Origin: Ancistrus triradiatus
Lineage: Eukaryota; Chordata; Actinopteri; Siluriformes; Loricariidae
Reading direction: 5' to 3'
Assembly: GCA_025084515.1 (NCBI GenBank)
Contig: JAJAGP010000440.1
Location: forward strand, 221,501-285,500
Length of the DNA stretch: 64,000 nt
Below the pieces are notes generated by a model that was given only the letters and a program-made list of their open reading frames with translations, was not told the origin of the DNA and ran no database searches. Positions 32,690 to 44,290 of this stretch are shown piece after piece; position 1 is the stretch's first letter, and every line of letters begins with the position of its first letter. The translations under genes and the position numbers were made by a program.

Positions 32690-33480
32690 CCGCAGACAGT
32701 AAATCCAATTTTGGTTTTAATTTCCTGCATTGCATTTTTCAGTTTCCAGATTTCATGGGCAAGTCTGCTTACAGTTTCAACTTATCTAAGTAAGTGGACC
32801 TGTGTGTCTGTTATTGGAAAGAGCATCTTATCTGGTTTAGATACCTGGGGTTACAGTTTATGGGCCATGGGACTGCTCAGCTCTTTTTTTTCTTCTGCTG
32901 TTATGACTAGTGGGGTTCCTCAGGGCTCTATTTTAGGACCGATTCCTTTTTCTTTTTGTATTTGCTTCCTCTAGGCCAACTTTTTAGGAAACATAAATTG
33001 AATTGTTATGCAGATGACATCCAGTTATCTCTACCTCCAAGACCAAATGGCAGTGGTATTATACAGTCACTTAATGTTTGTCTGGAGGGTTTGAGGAGGT
33101 GGATGTCAGAAGATATTTTGCATTTAAATCAAGGAAAGTCTGAGGCTATTGTGGCCCCGAAGGATACACATATATAGGTTGTATTTTTAACAATTTTGGC
33201 CAATTGACACATGGCATTAAATCCGTGGTGAGGAATCTTGGTGTGATTTTTGATTCGGATCTCAAGTTTGACAGGCAAATTGATGCAGTGCTTTTTTTCC
33301 AACTTAAAAATATCGCTAGGCTCAAACCTGTTCTTTGTTTTTGCGGACCTAGAGAGTTATCCACGCATTAATTTCCTCTCGGCTCGACTACTGTAAAATG
33401 TATATCAGGATTGATTTTATCAAATGAATCAGGCCCTTATCCAGTGGTTACAGTTAGTCCAGAAAAAAAAACAGATGAAA
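32690..33480 (+). pseudogene. L2/CR1-type LINE reverse transcriptase remnant
   Basis: In order: TSGVPQGSILGPIPFS (RT block 4), a shifted frame beginning LGQLFRKHKLNCYADDIQLSL (catalytic YADD), then LNVCLEGLRRWMSEDILHLN and SEAIVAP. These are hallmarks of L2-like non-LTR retrotransposons. After a stop at 33175 the frame continues with pieces such as GVIFDSDLKFDRQID and FFQLKNIARLKPVL. It lacks the endonuclease and the start, and has several stops, so it is dead. Confidence 0.85.
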
Positions 33481-33499
33481 CCACTGGTCTTCGTCAAGA

Positions 33500-34570
33500 C
33501 CCTAAAGGTGCAGCAAACCCCCGTTTCACGATTGTCTTTTAACAGAAGAGGTCTGTGCTTTAAAACAGCAGGTGATGTTTTCCCAAATAAGGGATGTGTA
33601 AGGTCCAAAAGCCTCTTCAAGCAGAGATGACCACCTGCTGAAATGTCTGGAATCAAAATTCAAGACTTCAGAAAGTAGGACACTCTGGATATGAATAATC
33701 AACAATAATAAGAAGGTTGTCTAAAACTCTCCAACAAGATTTCATTGTGAAGCTTTATCATAACTGTTAAGACACAAATGCACCCAGTGAGCCCTTAAAC
33801 GCTTGCTCTTGGGAGCTAGGCTCATTTTGGAGAGCAGGGAGGAGGGCGCTACCCTGATCCAACCCATGTTCTCCTATAAATGTCATAACTGCATATTAAT
33901 TACATAAAATGAATTAACATAACCAAAGAAAGTGTACAACCCTTGTAACCTGTGGCATGTCTTATAATTAGCATTCATGGCTGTACTAAAATAAAAATAC
34001 TGCAGTGCCTGCTGGGAGCCGCCGAAGACGCCACAGGTACAAGCTCTACATTTTAGGAGTGGGTAGGTTGTGCTGTTGCAGCGCCTGCAGTCTGCTGAGG
34101 AGTGTGACAGCTTTAAATGTGTTCTAGGTCTTCTTAACAAATGGCTTTTTATTGTGGAGTGGCTTTAAACAAAAAGAGGGAGCAGAACAATGGCTTTTGA
34201 AGAAGACCACAAGTGACTGTTGCATTACAGAGACAAGGACATGTTTAAGATTATCGTGAAAGTAAGAACAATAAACTACTGACCCGTGCGTTAATTGAAG
34301 CCGTAGTGTGGCAACTTTTTCAGAACGGTGACTAGACGAAGAATGAGAAAGTTAGAAGGATGAGAGCGATAGTGAGAATTTGTGGCGAGAGCTAGACGTT
34401 GAGTGTGATTGGGGTCAGTAGCCTCTTTCTTCCAGGGAGATCCACCTGCTACAAAATGCAGGCTCACAAAATACAAATTGGGAAAACAGGGTATAGATCC
34501 TGTTCTCCGACTCTTGATTATTGGAAAAAGTAATGTACAGATCTACTTTTATCCACTCACCCACCGTCCA
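33500..34570. other. No recognised gene
   Basis: No exon or named repeat. Short frames only. Confidence 0.3.
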
Positions 34571-34574
34571 GTGC

Positions 34575-35300
34575 ACACTATGTCAGGCCTGCAACAAATT
34601 CCAAAAAAGTTCTCATGGGGGGGCAATTCAGACGGCACTGCATCAAGAACCATCATTCATCAATAGCTGATAGAACCACATGGACAAGGGATTCCTTTAT
34701 CAAACCTTTATCAAGCTCTACAATACAATTACATTCACAGATACCACTTAAAACGTTACTGTGCGAAAAAGAAGCCTTATGTATAACCATGTCCAGAAGC
34801 GGCGTCGACTTCTCTGGGATCTTTTTTGGAAGAAATGGACACCATGTACTCCGGACCAAAGACAGAAAGGACCATCCAGACTGTTATGAGGAACAAGTAC
34901 AAAAGCCAGGCACTGGCATGGTATGGGGTTGAGTCAGGGCTCTTGGTAAAGGTCATTTACGCTTTGGTGATGCAGCATTAATGCAGAAAAGTACACTGAT
35001 TTAGAGAAACATGAGCTGCCTTCAAGACGACATCTTTATCGGGGACATCCATGCATTTTTCAACAAGACAAAATGTAAAACAAAACCACATGCTGCACAC
35101 ATTACAAATTCATGGAAGTAGAGGGTACGGGTACTGGACTGGCCCGCCTGCAGTCCTGACCTGTCCCCAAACTTATGAAAACACATGCAGAAACTCCAGG
35201 TTAAAGTTCCTTCGCTGTAGAAGCAATTTCCTTTTAGAAAATCCACCAGACATGTACTGTGATTTGACCAGAGATGTGAAGTCTGTATTTGGCTGAACAT
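34575..35300 (+). mobile_element. Tc1-B element, internally deleted
   Basis: The inner terminal repeat tcaggcctgcaacaaattcc is joined directly to transposase text gacggcactgcatcaagaac, then ccatgtccagaagcggcgtc, ccggaccaaagaca, caagacgacatctttatc and ctgcacacattacaaa. The left transposase portion is deleted; the right terminal repeat is not clear. Confidence 0.75.
34615..35160 (+). pseudogene. Tc1-B transposase pseudogene
   Basis: The frame 34615-34932 contains HSSIADRTTWTRDSFIKPLS, SRSGVDFSG and KDHPDCYEEQVQKPGTGMVWG, with an internal frame change near 34830. It ends in TGA right after GMVWG. Confidence 0.7.
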
Positions 35301-35734
35301 CAAACATCATCCACAGTAACACTTACATAATGCAGAGACAGAAACCAGACAAACCCTGCCGAGCTCTCATTCTCTGACGGACAGTAATGCAGGGGTTTGA
35401 TTGTTTCTTAGTGCGGAGGCCCCGATCTGAGTTCTGGAAGCTCCGCTCAGTTTTGAGTCCATCATCCAGTCCCACACTGAGCAATGCAGCAGGACTGCAC
35501 TCGCTCTGCCTGTCAAATTGAGGAGCGTTCATACACCGGAGGGAACAGCAAGCAGCAGGAGAGAGGAGGTGAACCAGACTTCATCTGCAACCATCACTGA
35601 AGAAACAGAGCAGTCATGGAAACTTCTGATGTCTAAAAACCTCAAACTCTTTCAAAAAAGGTCCAGCAAATAAATAATTCAGGTTGTTTTGTGTATGGTG
35701 AGTGCAGTGAACTCATGGTCTTGTTCAAGTTATG

Positions 35735-35880
35735 ATTTGAGCCGTCAGAAGATGGTACACTGTGGGCATTAAGGGGCGCACATGGTCAGCAACATTGCTC
35801 AGGTAGGTTGTGGGGTTTAAACGATGCTCAGTGGATGGGGCACAAAGTGTGCCAAGAAAATCCACCAGCAACCTGAACCG
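35735..35880 (-). pseudogene. Third-family Tc1-like remnant, short copy
   Basis: gatggtacactgtgggcatt, gtggggtttaaacgatgctc and agtgtgccaagaaaat, collinear with 16.26-16.42 kb. Confidence 0.6.
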
Positions 35881-36462
35881 ACCATTTTGAAGTCCTCAAT
35901 GAGTGACTGATCTTTTCCCAAACTGTCAGTCCTTCATCTGAACCAGCGCTAAGAGACGCAAAGTTAATTTCCCTGCTTTTAGCTCCCTAATCGAGGCATC
36001 CTCTCATCTTCATTATGAGCGCACTCAAAGCAATCAACCAGAGATTTATTGCCGCTTTGAAAGCGGATGCCAGTGCGTCAGCAGGGTATGGAGGGTCCAC
36101 TGGGGAGGCAACTTGCTCTATAGCATACAGGATAAGTCTGTCATGGAAGGCAGCTTACGATGATGTAGAATACCCCGATTTAATTCAGAATATGATCAAT
36201 GTGGTTTCAGTTCCCTACGTTTAAAATAATTTATGTTTCTAGGATAAACAGAACAGCGTATTGGTTTAGTTTCATCTTCCTTTACTTCTCATATTCCCCC
36301 GTTGGTGGCGCACCTGCAAATTGTTTGCCTTCGTGTTCTGAGGACTTGAAACCCTCACTGGCTGACCTGAGTGATGGGATTCCGCACCACTGTTACCCGT
36401 TTAACCCTCTTTGGGCACTCATATGTATTGCCTTAAAATATTCAACAAACAGGAGAGTGTTG

Positions 36463-36858
36463 CATACACTGCACTAATGTTGTAACACTCCACTTTTATG
36501 ATATCGAAAAAAAATTTGGTCCTCCTCATTTTGACTCTACTAATATTGTAACACTCCGCTATTATGATATTGAAGAAAAAAAACACATTTTGACCCTCTT
36601 TGTATTCCATACACTCCACTAATATTGTGACACTCCACTATTATGATATTTAAAAAAGCATTTTGACCCGCTTTGTGTTCCATATACTCCACTACTAATG
36701 CAGCGATCCACTATTATAATATTGAAAAAAAAAACACTTTGACCTTCTTCGAGGTCCGTGCACTCCACTAATATTGAAACACCCCAGCATTACAATATTG
36801 AAAAAAGCATTATGACCCTGTTCGTGTTCCATACACTCCACTAATATTGTAAGCTACA
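36463..36858. repeat. 73-bp tandem repeat, about 5.3 copies
   Basis: Units begin near 36463, 36533, 36608, 36681, 36757 and 36830. Each contains cactccactaatattgtaac, then ctattatgatattgaaaaaa and ttttgaccctctttgtgttc with variation. The array ends where a Tc1-A 3' end begins. Confidence 0.85.
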
Positions 36859-37112
36859 GAAAACGTTTAGCTGCAGTTATTGCTGCACAGGGGGGTCCAC
36901 TCACTAATATGTAATATTGGATCATTTTCCTCAATAAATAAAAGACCAAGTATATATGTATATATTTCTGTCTCATTTGTGTAACTGGGTTCTCTTTATC
37001 TACTTTTAGGACTTGTGTGAAAATCTGATGATGTTTTAGCTCATATTTATGCAGAAATATAGAAAATTATAAAGGGTTCACAAACCTTTAAGGGCCACTG
37101 TAGCTAGTGATG
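36859..37112 (+). mobile_element. Tc1-A 3' end fragment
   Basis: gaaaacgtttagctgcagtt, attgctgcacagggg, atattggatcattttcctca, aactgggttctctttatcta and gggttcacaaacctttaagg are the last transposase codons and the right terminal repeat of Tc1-A. Confidence 0.85.
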
Positions 37113-37114
37113 TT

Positions 37115-37790
37115 AAGAACACAGAGTCTGTAAACAGAACATGTTTTGACAGCAGCCCCTGCCTTTGCATTTTACTTTTTACTTTTTCTATTACTTAGTT
37201 CAACTCCAAAGATCAGCTGTAAGGGGCTCTGGATAAAAGCAGCTGCAAAATGCAAAAACATAAATCTAAGTGTAACTTAAGCACCATATTAAGATCCAAC
37301 CAAAAGGCCAAGCTGTATAATAACAATAACCCATCCAAAAAAAATCCACCATGTTTCTGAGGCAGTTTTATTTGATCCTCTATTCTTTCCTCTTCTCATT
37401 ACTGGCTCTTTTGTCAGATGTACGTGGGAGAATTGGCTTCATGTTTTATTCAGAGCGGCTCTTCCTCCACAATGCAGCAGTCACTAAATCCTCCAGATAA
37501 AGAAGAGTGAGCGCCGTTACAGTCGCTTCAGAACCTCAGACCATCCATCCCATCCTGTTCTCTGCACCTCTCCATCCCCAATCTGCTGACTCGTGACTAT
37601 GGTACGAGGAGCCGCCGTGAGATTTAAATTGGACCGGTTAATGTTACCTGTCAGGCTCAGGTGTGAGCAGAGCACGGTTTAAAATGAACAAAAATAAAAA
37701 CTCGTACTAAGCAGCTTTCAGTGTGAAAGAGAGCGCATTTGTTTTCATGTTCGCATGTATCGTGGTGCAAACGAAGGAGATTTCTGAAAA
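37115..37790. other. No recognised gene
   Basis: Contains a SINE-tail-like piece near 37215-37270 (ggctctggataaaagcagct). The rest (37400-37720) is unique-looking, with no exon identified. Confidence 0.35.
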
Positions 37791-38039
37791 AAAGAGATGT
37801 TAGTGCTCATCAGGCTGGAAAAGGTTATAAACATCGTTACTCTCTCCAGGAGTGGTCGACTGACAATGATCACTCCAAGAGCAAGGTGTTATGATAGTCA
37901 CAACGGAACCCAGGGTAACTTCTAAGCAACTAATCATCTTTCTCAGATCGGCTAAAGTTAATGTCTAATAATTTTTGGTTTAAATGAGAAGCTTAATGTC
38001 TGGAGAAAGTAAAACTCTGCATTCTAGCATAAGAACCAG

Positions 38040-38485
38040 AGACTGTGGTGGCCTAGCAGTTAAGGTACAGGACAATCGAACTTTGACTCCATGACTTTAG
38101 TTCGCTCTTAGATTTATCATCTACGCCGCCCAAGGAGGTTGGGTCCCTTTTTGAGTCTTGGTCCTCCTAAGGTTTCTTCCTAGAACTAGGGAGTTTTTCC
38201 TTGCCACTGTCGCCATAGGCTTGCTCAATTTGGGATTGGACGTAGTTATTAGGAGATAATCTAAACTTGTAAAGTTGCTTTGAGACAATGCTCCACTGTA
38301 AAAAGCGCTATATAAATAAATCTGACTTGACTTGACTTGACAATCACCCAGAAGGTCCAGGTTTCAAATCCAACCTCAGCCAATCCGCCACTGTTGAGCA
38401 AGTCCCTTAACGCACAGTTGCTTGGATTGTAAGACTGTAAGTCACTCTGGATAAGAGTGTCTGCTAAATGACATGCGTGTAAAGA
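38040..38485 (+). repeat. tRNA-SINE split by a second repeat
   Basis: Head gtggcctagcagttaaggta before the break. After it are gaaggtccaggtttcaaatc (B box), gttgagcaagtcccttaac, gtcactctggataagagtgt and ctgctaaatgacatg. Same family as 47.47 and 60.34 kb. Confidence 0.75.
38078..38338 (-). repeat. Composite SINE-like dispersed repeat, copy 3, with target-site duplication
   Basis: Flanked by GACAATC at 38071-38077 and 38339-38345. Reversed relative to copy 1: gatttatcatctacgccgcc first, tatataaataaatctgactt and gacttgactt last. Interior matches copy 1 closely (gggtccctttttgagtcttg, cttgctcaatttgggattgg). This is the best evidence that the family moved as a unit. Confidence 0.8.
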
Positions 38486-38669
38486 ACGTCATATTATCTC
38501 TGAAACATGGTGGTGGTAGCGTCATGGATTGCTGTTTTGCTCACCGTCATTGATGGGACGATGAATTCTGAATTATGGCAGCAAACGTTAAAGGAAAATG
38601 AACTCAAGAGATCGACCCTAAAGCACACAGGTCGTTCTACCAAGGACGGTTAAAGACTTCCTAAGGGAT

Positions 38670-39170
38670 AGGTGGGGATGATGTGCGATTTCTTTTATCT
38701 TTCCTCCCAATGAATAAATGATCCATCCACATCCCCACGTTCCTTCCGTCGTTAGATTACGCACTGACGGGAAGAATTAAAGGGTTTTTCATTTTCAAAG
38801 TAGGGATTCGAGTTGGCTGAGCATGGCCGTGAATCATAATGTCTAATCAAAGCCATAAACTGAATCCAGAGTCTCTGAAGCAGCAGAGAAACCCTGATGC
38901 GCTGTCTCTCTACAGTGGGTCAGATCATAACCTGGCAAAATAAACCCCAGCAGGATCAGCGCAGATGGAATTACCGCTCGACGGAATCCTGCGGAGCCAC
39001 GGAACCGAAAGGTTATGGGTAAACGGTACAGCGGCTCAGCCTGAGTTTTATTCCGTGTGAGCAGTTAGTCTAATGGGCTGTAACGATAAAGTTCTGACTG
39101 AAGGAGCAATGAACTTGATCATTATCAACAGTATTCGGAGCGCACTTTAGTTAATGCTGAAAGTTCGTTT
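38670..39170. other. No recognised gene
   Basis: Nothing supported. GC-richer patches at 38880-39010 have no exon signature. Confidence 0.3.
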
Positions 39171-39174
39171 CTCC

Positions 39175-39850
39175 ATATAGAACAGCTTCGCCTCTGAGAC
39201 GTTGGTTCTCGCTTCAGGTCCTTCCACAACATTCTCTTGGATTAAGGTCTGGACTTTGACTTGGCCGGTCCGAAATATTAACTTTATTCTTGCTTAATCG
39301 TTCTTGTGTGCTTAGGGTCGTTCCTTTGCCCACATTCTCTTGAGATTCAGATTATTTTCCTTTGGAATTTGCTGGTAGAATTCAGAATTCATTGTTCCAT
39401 CAATGTTGGCTCAGATGCAGCAAAACAGCAAACCATGATACTGCCACCACCATGTTTCACAGAAGGAACAGGCTTCTTTTGCTGGTATGCAGCATTTTCC
39501 TTTCTCCAGACGTAACGCTTCTCATTTAAACCTAAAAGTTATTCAACATTAACTTTAGCCAATCTGAGAGGGACCTGTAATTGTTTAGAAGTTACCCTGG
39601 GTTCCTTTGTGGCCGCCAGTATTACACATCTTCCTTTTGGAGTGATCCTTGGATTGGTAGAGTACAGATTCTTTAGTGATGATTCCATAACCTTTTCCAG
39701 ACTCTCTTTCCGATCTCCTCGCACCTGATTGATCATCCGATTGGTTGAAACATCTGACTCTAACTTCACCTTCAGATTAACGACATACTAGAGGTTCACA
39801 TATGTTTACCGCTCACAGATATGTCACCTTGGATCATTTTGATTTAAAAC
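39175..39850 (-). mobile_element. Tc1-A transposon, partial
   Basis: - strand: gaacagcttcgcctctga, cttcaggtccttccacaaca, ccaccaccatgtttcacaga, agaagttaccctgggttcct and ttggagtgatccttgg, ending with ggttcacatatgtttaccgc. Internally shortened and frame-broken. Confidence 0.8.
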
Positions 39851-40311
39851 TAATTAATTGAGATGAAACAGCAGCACTGTCAGTAGAAGATCCTCTGAAA
39901 GACTCTCGGAGACAAACAGACTTTGCAGTCATCCGGTCCTCGTCTTGACAGACACAAAAGAGACAATTAGAGTGAGAGAGCTGAGCTTTAAAACAAGCCA
40001 GCGCTTCACAACTCCCCCTCTTGCTCTCTCATCTCTGATTCTCAGATGGAGAATCGGGTCCTTTATGAAATATCGGTCGTTATACTTCAAACAAGACCCT
40101 CTAAAAAAACCACGTCATGAGGAGAAAGCTTTCTGTCTGTATCATGCTGTGTGAGTCACCATGAGGTCATGACTCGCTGAGAGGGGGTGATGTTTCCCAG
40201 CAGGTTTAAAAAGCAATCTTTTACCTGACTCCTTTTACCTGCTGCCTTCCGACATGATGATGCAACAACTCAGGAAATTATGAGAGAAAACCCCAGAGAC
40301 ATGCAAAGGCA

Positions 40312-40547
40312 AAAGTCAGAATTCTTTCTATAGCACTTCTTACAATGGAGCACTGCCTCAGAGCAGCTTTCTAAGTATCTAGATCCACAGCTCTAACTGA
40401 GCAAGCCTAGGGCCACAGTGGGAAGGAAAATCCCTAAAGGTGATAAGGAAGACATCTTAGCAGGACCAACACTCAAAAAGGGACCAAACTTCCTTGGGCA
40501 GCCTGGATGAATTAAACCAAGAATTAGACCAAGTTACAGAATTAGTA
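40312..40547 (+). repeat. Composite SINE-like dispersed repeat, copy 4
   Basis: aagtcagaattctttctata, cagagcagctttctaagtat, gagcaagcctagggccacag and caacactcaaaaagggacca. Confidence 0.7.
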
Positions 40548-40551
40548 CTTA

Positions 40552-40782
40552 GGAGGTACATTCACAAATGCCACTTAAAACGTTTGCTGTGCAGAAAAGA
40601 AGCTTTATGTTAACCGTAACTTGAAATGAAGTTAACCAGAGAAAAGAAACATGAAATATCTCGGGTTCATACTGTCTGCGATTAAATAAAAGTCAAAGGA
40701 ACTGTGAGGCACGCTGCGGGGTTTTTTGTGTTTATTTTAATTTTCCATACTGTACCAGCTTTTTCGATTTGGGTTTGTAGTT
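40552..40782 (+). mobile_element. Tc1-B remnant, mostly the right terminal repeat
   Basis: gccacttaaaacg joined to aaatgaagttaaccagagaa, gaaatatctcgggttcatac, tgtctgcgattaaataaaag and ttcgatttgggtttgta. Almost all transposase is deleted. Confidence 0.7.
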
Positions 40783-40957
40783 CCGCTGTTTTGTTTCGTG
40801 AGCTGTGTTTAAAATAAATACTAAAAACTGCTTTCGAAGACAAAACCCTACACAGTCACGTGGGTGGACGACATTAAACCTCACAGAATGCATTTATTAC
40901 TTTTTAATAATTCAGAAATCATTCTTTTTTTATTTGCCAGTGCTGGTGCTGCTGATT

Positions 40958-40984
40958 TTAAAAAAAAAAAAAAAAAAAAAAAAA
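40958..40984. repeat. Poly(A) tract
   Basis: About 27 consecutive A. No retro-inserted gene was recognised beside it. Confidence 0.9.
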
Positions 40985-40999
40985 CAGAAGCACAAACTT

Positions 41000-41850
41000 G
41001 GGATTGTTTTTCTTTGTTCCTCCAGATTTTGTGTGATTAATATTTTGTTCAGCGATGCAAAGAACTACATAAGCCAAATGTTTCTTTTTTGACAGGGCAT
41101 AGCGAGGAAATTAGCCAACAATGCTCACTGCGCATGGGACAAGTAGCTTTAAATTTTAACACAAGCCCAGGATGGCAGAGTGTGAGTCATTGTTGTTATA
41201 AAAATGAAATTAAAACACTTTTTATTAATTTGTAAGCACCGCTGTATATAATACAGGTCAGGGCCCGATTTCAAGTTCCAGAGGTGCCTTCCAGCAAGGT
41301 TTGGGGTCAGTTGCAGACACAGGTTGGGGGATCGTTCCCTGGAGCTGTGAAAACAGCTTCTTGAAAAGCACCATTTAAACTCCATTCCATCGTTAAGTCT
41401 GATTTCTTTTTAACAGCTTTGTAGCAGTAATGTACTGGTGTGTGATTATGAGGATGCCACGCTGTGCCCTGCAGAGCTCGGTTCGTGGTGCGCTCAGGAA
41501 TCTGTCAGTCTTTTTCAGGAACGTGCCAGTGAGCACAACAGCGTGGACCAGTGTGTATTTAAACCTCGTGCATGAGCACGTTATGTAGGTCAGGATATTA
41601 TTAGTGCTCAGATGGCGTGAACTGTGCAGTGACGAGCATGAAAATGGCTAAATGTGATGGCTATGAGACGCTAGCGTGTTCAGAGAAGCTCGGTGTCAAC
41701 CCGCAGTGAATGCACTGCCCTCCAGTGGCCGGCTGCAGAACTGCTCGTGAGAGGAAAGAAACCTGAACACGATCTCAAGCTGCGATCTACATCTGTTTTC
41801 TTTACATTAAAAAAACTGATCTGTTCAGTTCTAGGTATGTAGCAAGACAG
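41000..41850. other. No recognised gene; possible CTCF-like motif
   Basis: cactgccctccagtgg at 41712-41727 reads, reversed, ccactggagggcagtg, close to the CTCF core. The rest is unassigned. Confidence 0.25.
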
Positions 41851-41854
41851 ACAG

Positions 41855-42330
41855 ACACAGTGGTGCTTGAAAGTTTGTGAACCCTTTAGAATTTTGTGGA
41901 TTTCTGCATAAATAGGAGCTAAAACATAATCGGTGCTGACGGAGATAAAGAGAATCCAGTTAAACAAATGTTTCAGGTCCTTCCACAACATTTGTACTGG
42001 ATTAAGGTCTAGACTTAGACTTGGGAAATCCAAAACATTCTCCTTTAACCATTCTTTGGTAGAACATGTGTGCTTAGGGTCGTTCTCTTGGTGCATGACC
42101 TGATATTTTCCTTTACTTTTTTGCTGCTTTAATTCAGAATTCATTGCTCCATCAATGAAGGCGAGCAAACAGCAAGCCATGATCCTACCACCACCATGTT
42201 TCACAGATAATATACGGTTCTTATACTCAAATGCAGTGCTTTCCTTTCTCCGCATATAACTTTAAGCCATAAAGTAATTTAATATTAAAATTACTATAGA
42301 CTTTTAGCTGCTTAGAAGTTACTCTGGGTT
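41855..42330 (-). mobile_element. Tc1-A transposon, internally deleted
   Basis: Left end with the full terminus (cagtggtgcttgaaagtttg, tgaaccctttagaattt, ccagttaaacaaatg) is joined directly to catalytic-domain text (caggtccttccacaacattt). It continues to agaagttactctgggttcc. The HTH half is absent. Confidence 0.85.
41960..42255 (-). pseudogene. Tc1-A transposase C-terminal pseudogene
   Basis: Part of a longer - strand frame. It reads SVKHGGGRIMACCLLAFIDG, MNSELKQQ, VMHQENDPKHTCSTKEWLKE and LDLNPVQMLWKDLKHL. The second catalytic Asp region ('QENDPKHT') and 'DLNP' are visible; the DNA-binding half is missing. The frame runs past the element into unrelated sequence. Confidence 0.8.
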
Positions 42331-42334
42331 CCAT

Positions 42335-42545
42335 CATGACCTTGTGGATGTGAGTCTTAGTTGCATGGGTTGAGGTGTGAATAACCTCCTGGGAAGGGAT
42401 CTCAAGAGGTGGTGTACGACACCAGCCATAGGCCACCTACAAAGCTGTGATGAGAACTGAAGAAGCCTTTTGGATTAGAGCTGAAACGTCTTGAAGAACG
42501 ATGAAGTAGTCCACTTGCCTTCAACTCAGCACTAAAGTCTACCAT
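42335..42545. repeat. Possible retroelement 3' fragment
   Basis: gagaactgaagaagcctttt, ggattagagctgaaacgtct, tgaagaac and agtccacttgccttc resemble a phrase common in fish retroelement remnants. Assignment by eye only. Confidence 0.4.
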
Positions 42546-42549
42546 GACC

Positions 42550-43215
42550 TGGATGACTGAGAACTACAGTCTCAGAACTAACAATCTCTGTTTATCACCG
42601 TGACTTTACTACCTCCTTCTCTTTCTCTCTCTAAGGTGCGACGTTGCTGTTATTGTGATTGAGCTAAACTTTGGTTTTGAGTACCTATATGCTGTGTCTG
42701 TGCTATGAGAGCTGCTGGCATTTATTCATAATGTCCAGACATTTTCGGGTTAGTTTTTTATTCCTCCTGCGAAAACGTGTCCAAGATCCCCACACTTGTT
42801 CCTTCTCCACAAACCCCAAGCGACTCCCCTGCTTTAGACTGTCGGTATATAAACAGGAGGGGGAAAGTTATCATACCTGAGCGACTGTGCCATTTATGAA
42901 ATATTCATGCCGTGCTTTAGGTAGAAGTGCAGAAAGTCTGGTTCCTGCTGTGAGAACAGAAAGGGAAAAAAATCCGTAATAGGATCCTGTAAACACTGAC
43001 GCTGAGCGAGGGCTCTCGTGCTCGAGGTTGAAACGTGATAGCAATGCCTGAAAAATGTAAGGATGTGTGGCTGATCCTCTCGGAGGACAGAGGGTCGGTT
43101 CTGCAAACAATCCAGCTTTTGTTTGGAAAAGGAAAAGGATGGAAAGGTTTTGCTGTGGGTTAGTAATGTTAGGGTTATGGTTACAGAATGTAGCTACAGC
43201 AGTACATGGCCAATA
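42550..43215. other. No recognised gene
   Basis: A 123-codon - strand frame (43242-42871) overlaps others and has no family features. Confidence 0.3.
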
Positions 43216-43265
43216 GACTTCACATAGTGTGTGCGCGCGCATGTGTGTGTGTGTGTGTGTGTTTG
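43216..43265. repeat. (TG)/(CG) dinucleotide tract
   Basis: gtgtgtgcgcgcgcatgtgtg followed by tg units; potential Z-DNA-forming alternating purine-pyrimidine. Confidence 0.9.
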
Positions 43266-43368
43266 TGCGAGAGATGCTGAGCTAAACGTCTTTGAATTGT
43301 ACGTGACAGGTAGAGTCTTTGTTCTGAGAGAGAGCGAGAGAGTGAGGTGGCAGGTGAGGACTTTAGTA

Positions 43369-43373
<5 letters not shown>

Positions 43374-43430
<57 letters not shown>
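43374..43430. repeat. (TG)n microsatellite
   Basis: About 28 uninterrupted tg units. Confidence 0.95.
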
Positions 43431-43534
43431 GGTGCTGTCCTATATATGCCGCTTCAAGAGAATCGAGAAGACAGGAATGCAGACTAAGAGTTCACCAATA
43501 AACCTCTCACACAAAATCCGGTGAGTGGACGCCC

Positions 43535-44290
43535 TGTTATATCTAAAGAACAGGTATCTATCAGTCTGATCTTCACAACACACATCTTGAAGTGGATCAC
43601 GGTACGATTAAAGGAGGAAAGGTTACAAAACCATCTCTAAAGAGTTTGGACTGCACCAATCCACAGACAGGCAGATTGTGTACAAATGCAAGACTGTTGT
43701 TACTCTCCCCAGGAGTGGTCGACCAACCAAGATCACTCCAAGAACAAAGGGTGAAATAGTTTAGAAGGTCACATAGGAACCCAGGGTAACTCCTAAGCAA
43801 CTAAAGGTGTCTCTCAGATTGGCTAATGGTAATACATTTTTTGGTCTAAATGAGAAGCATAAGGTCTGGAGAAAGGAAAACGTGCATTCCAGCAGAAGAG
43901 CCTTATCCCATCTGTGAAACGTGCTGGTGGTAGTATCACGATTTGACGTTTTGCCGTCGTTGCTGAAACAATGAATTCTGAATTATAGCAGCAAATTCTA
44001 AATGAGAATGAATTGAATCTAAAGAGAAGGTGGGCCATGCAGCGAGAGAACGACCCTAAGCACACAAGTCATTCTACCAAAGAACAGTCAAAGAGGAATA
44101 AAGTTAATGCTTTGGGACGGCCAAGTCAAAGTCCGGACCTTCATCCGATAGAAATGTTGAGGAAGGACCTGAAGCGAGCAGCTCATATGAGGAAACCCAC
44201 CAACATCCCAAAGGTTCCCTTTAAGTACTTTTAGGACATAATATAGGAAGTTCTAAAGGGTTCACGAGCATCCACTGTTTCCTTTAACAA
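43535..44290 (+). mobile_element. Tc1-A transposon, near full-length interior, ends truncated
   Basis: Collinear from ctaaagaacaggtatctatc through gtttggactgcaccaatcca, ctccccaggagtggtcgacc, ggaacccagggtaactccta, ggtctggagaaaggaaaacg, cgaccctaagcacacaagtc and aggacctgaagcgagcagct to gttctaaagggttcacgagc. Indels break the transposase (the part at 44013-44234 reads MQRENDPKHTSHSTKEQSKR). Confidence 0.85.

Larger units (their letters stand above)
37795..38665 (+). mobile_element. Tc1-A transposon carrying a SINE that itself carries another repeat
   Basis: Tc1-A text before 38035 (gctggaaaaggttataaac, ctccaggagtggtcgactga, ttctagcataagaacc) resumes after 38490 (ctctgaaacatggtggtggt, cattgatgggacgatgaatt, gatcgaccctaaagcacaca). 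Between them is a tRNA-SINE, and within that a 261-bp insertion at 38078-38338. Three layers are visible. Transposase broken. Confidence 0.8.
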
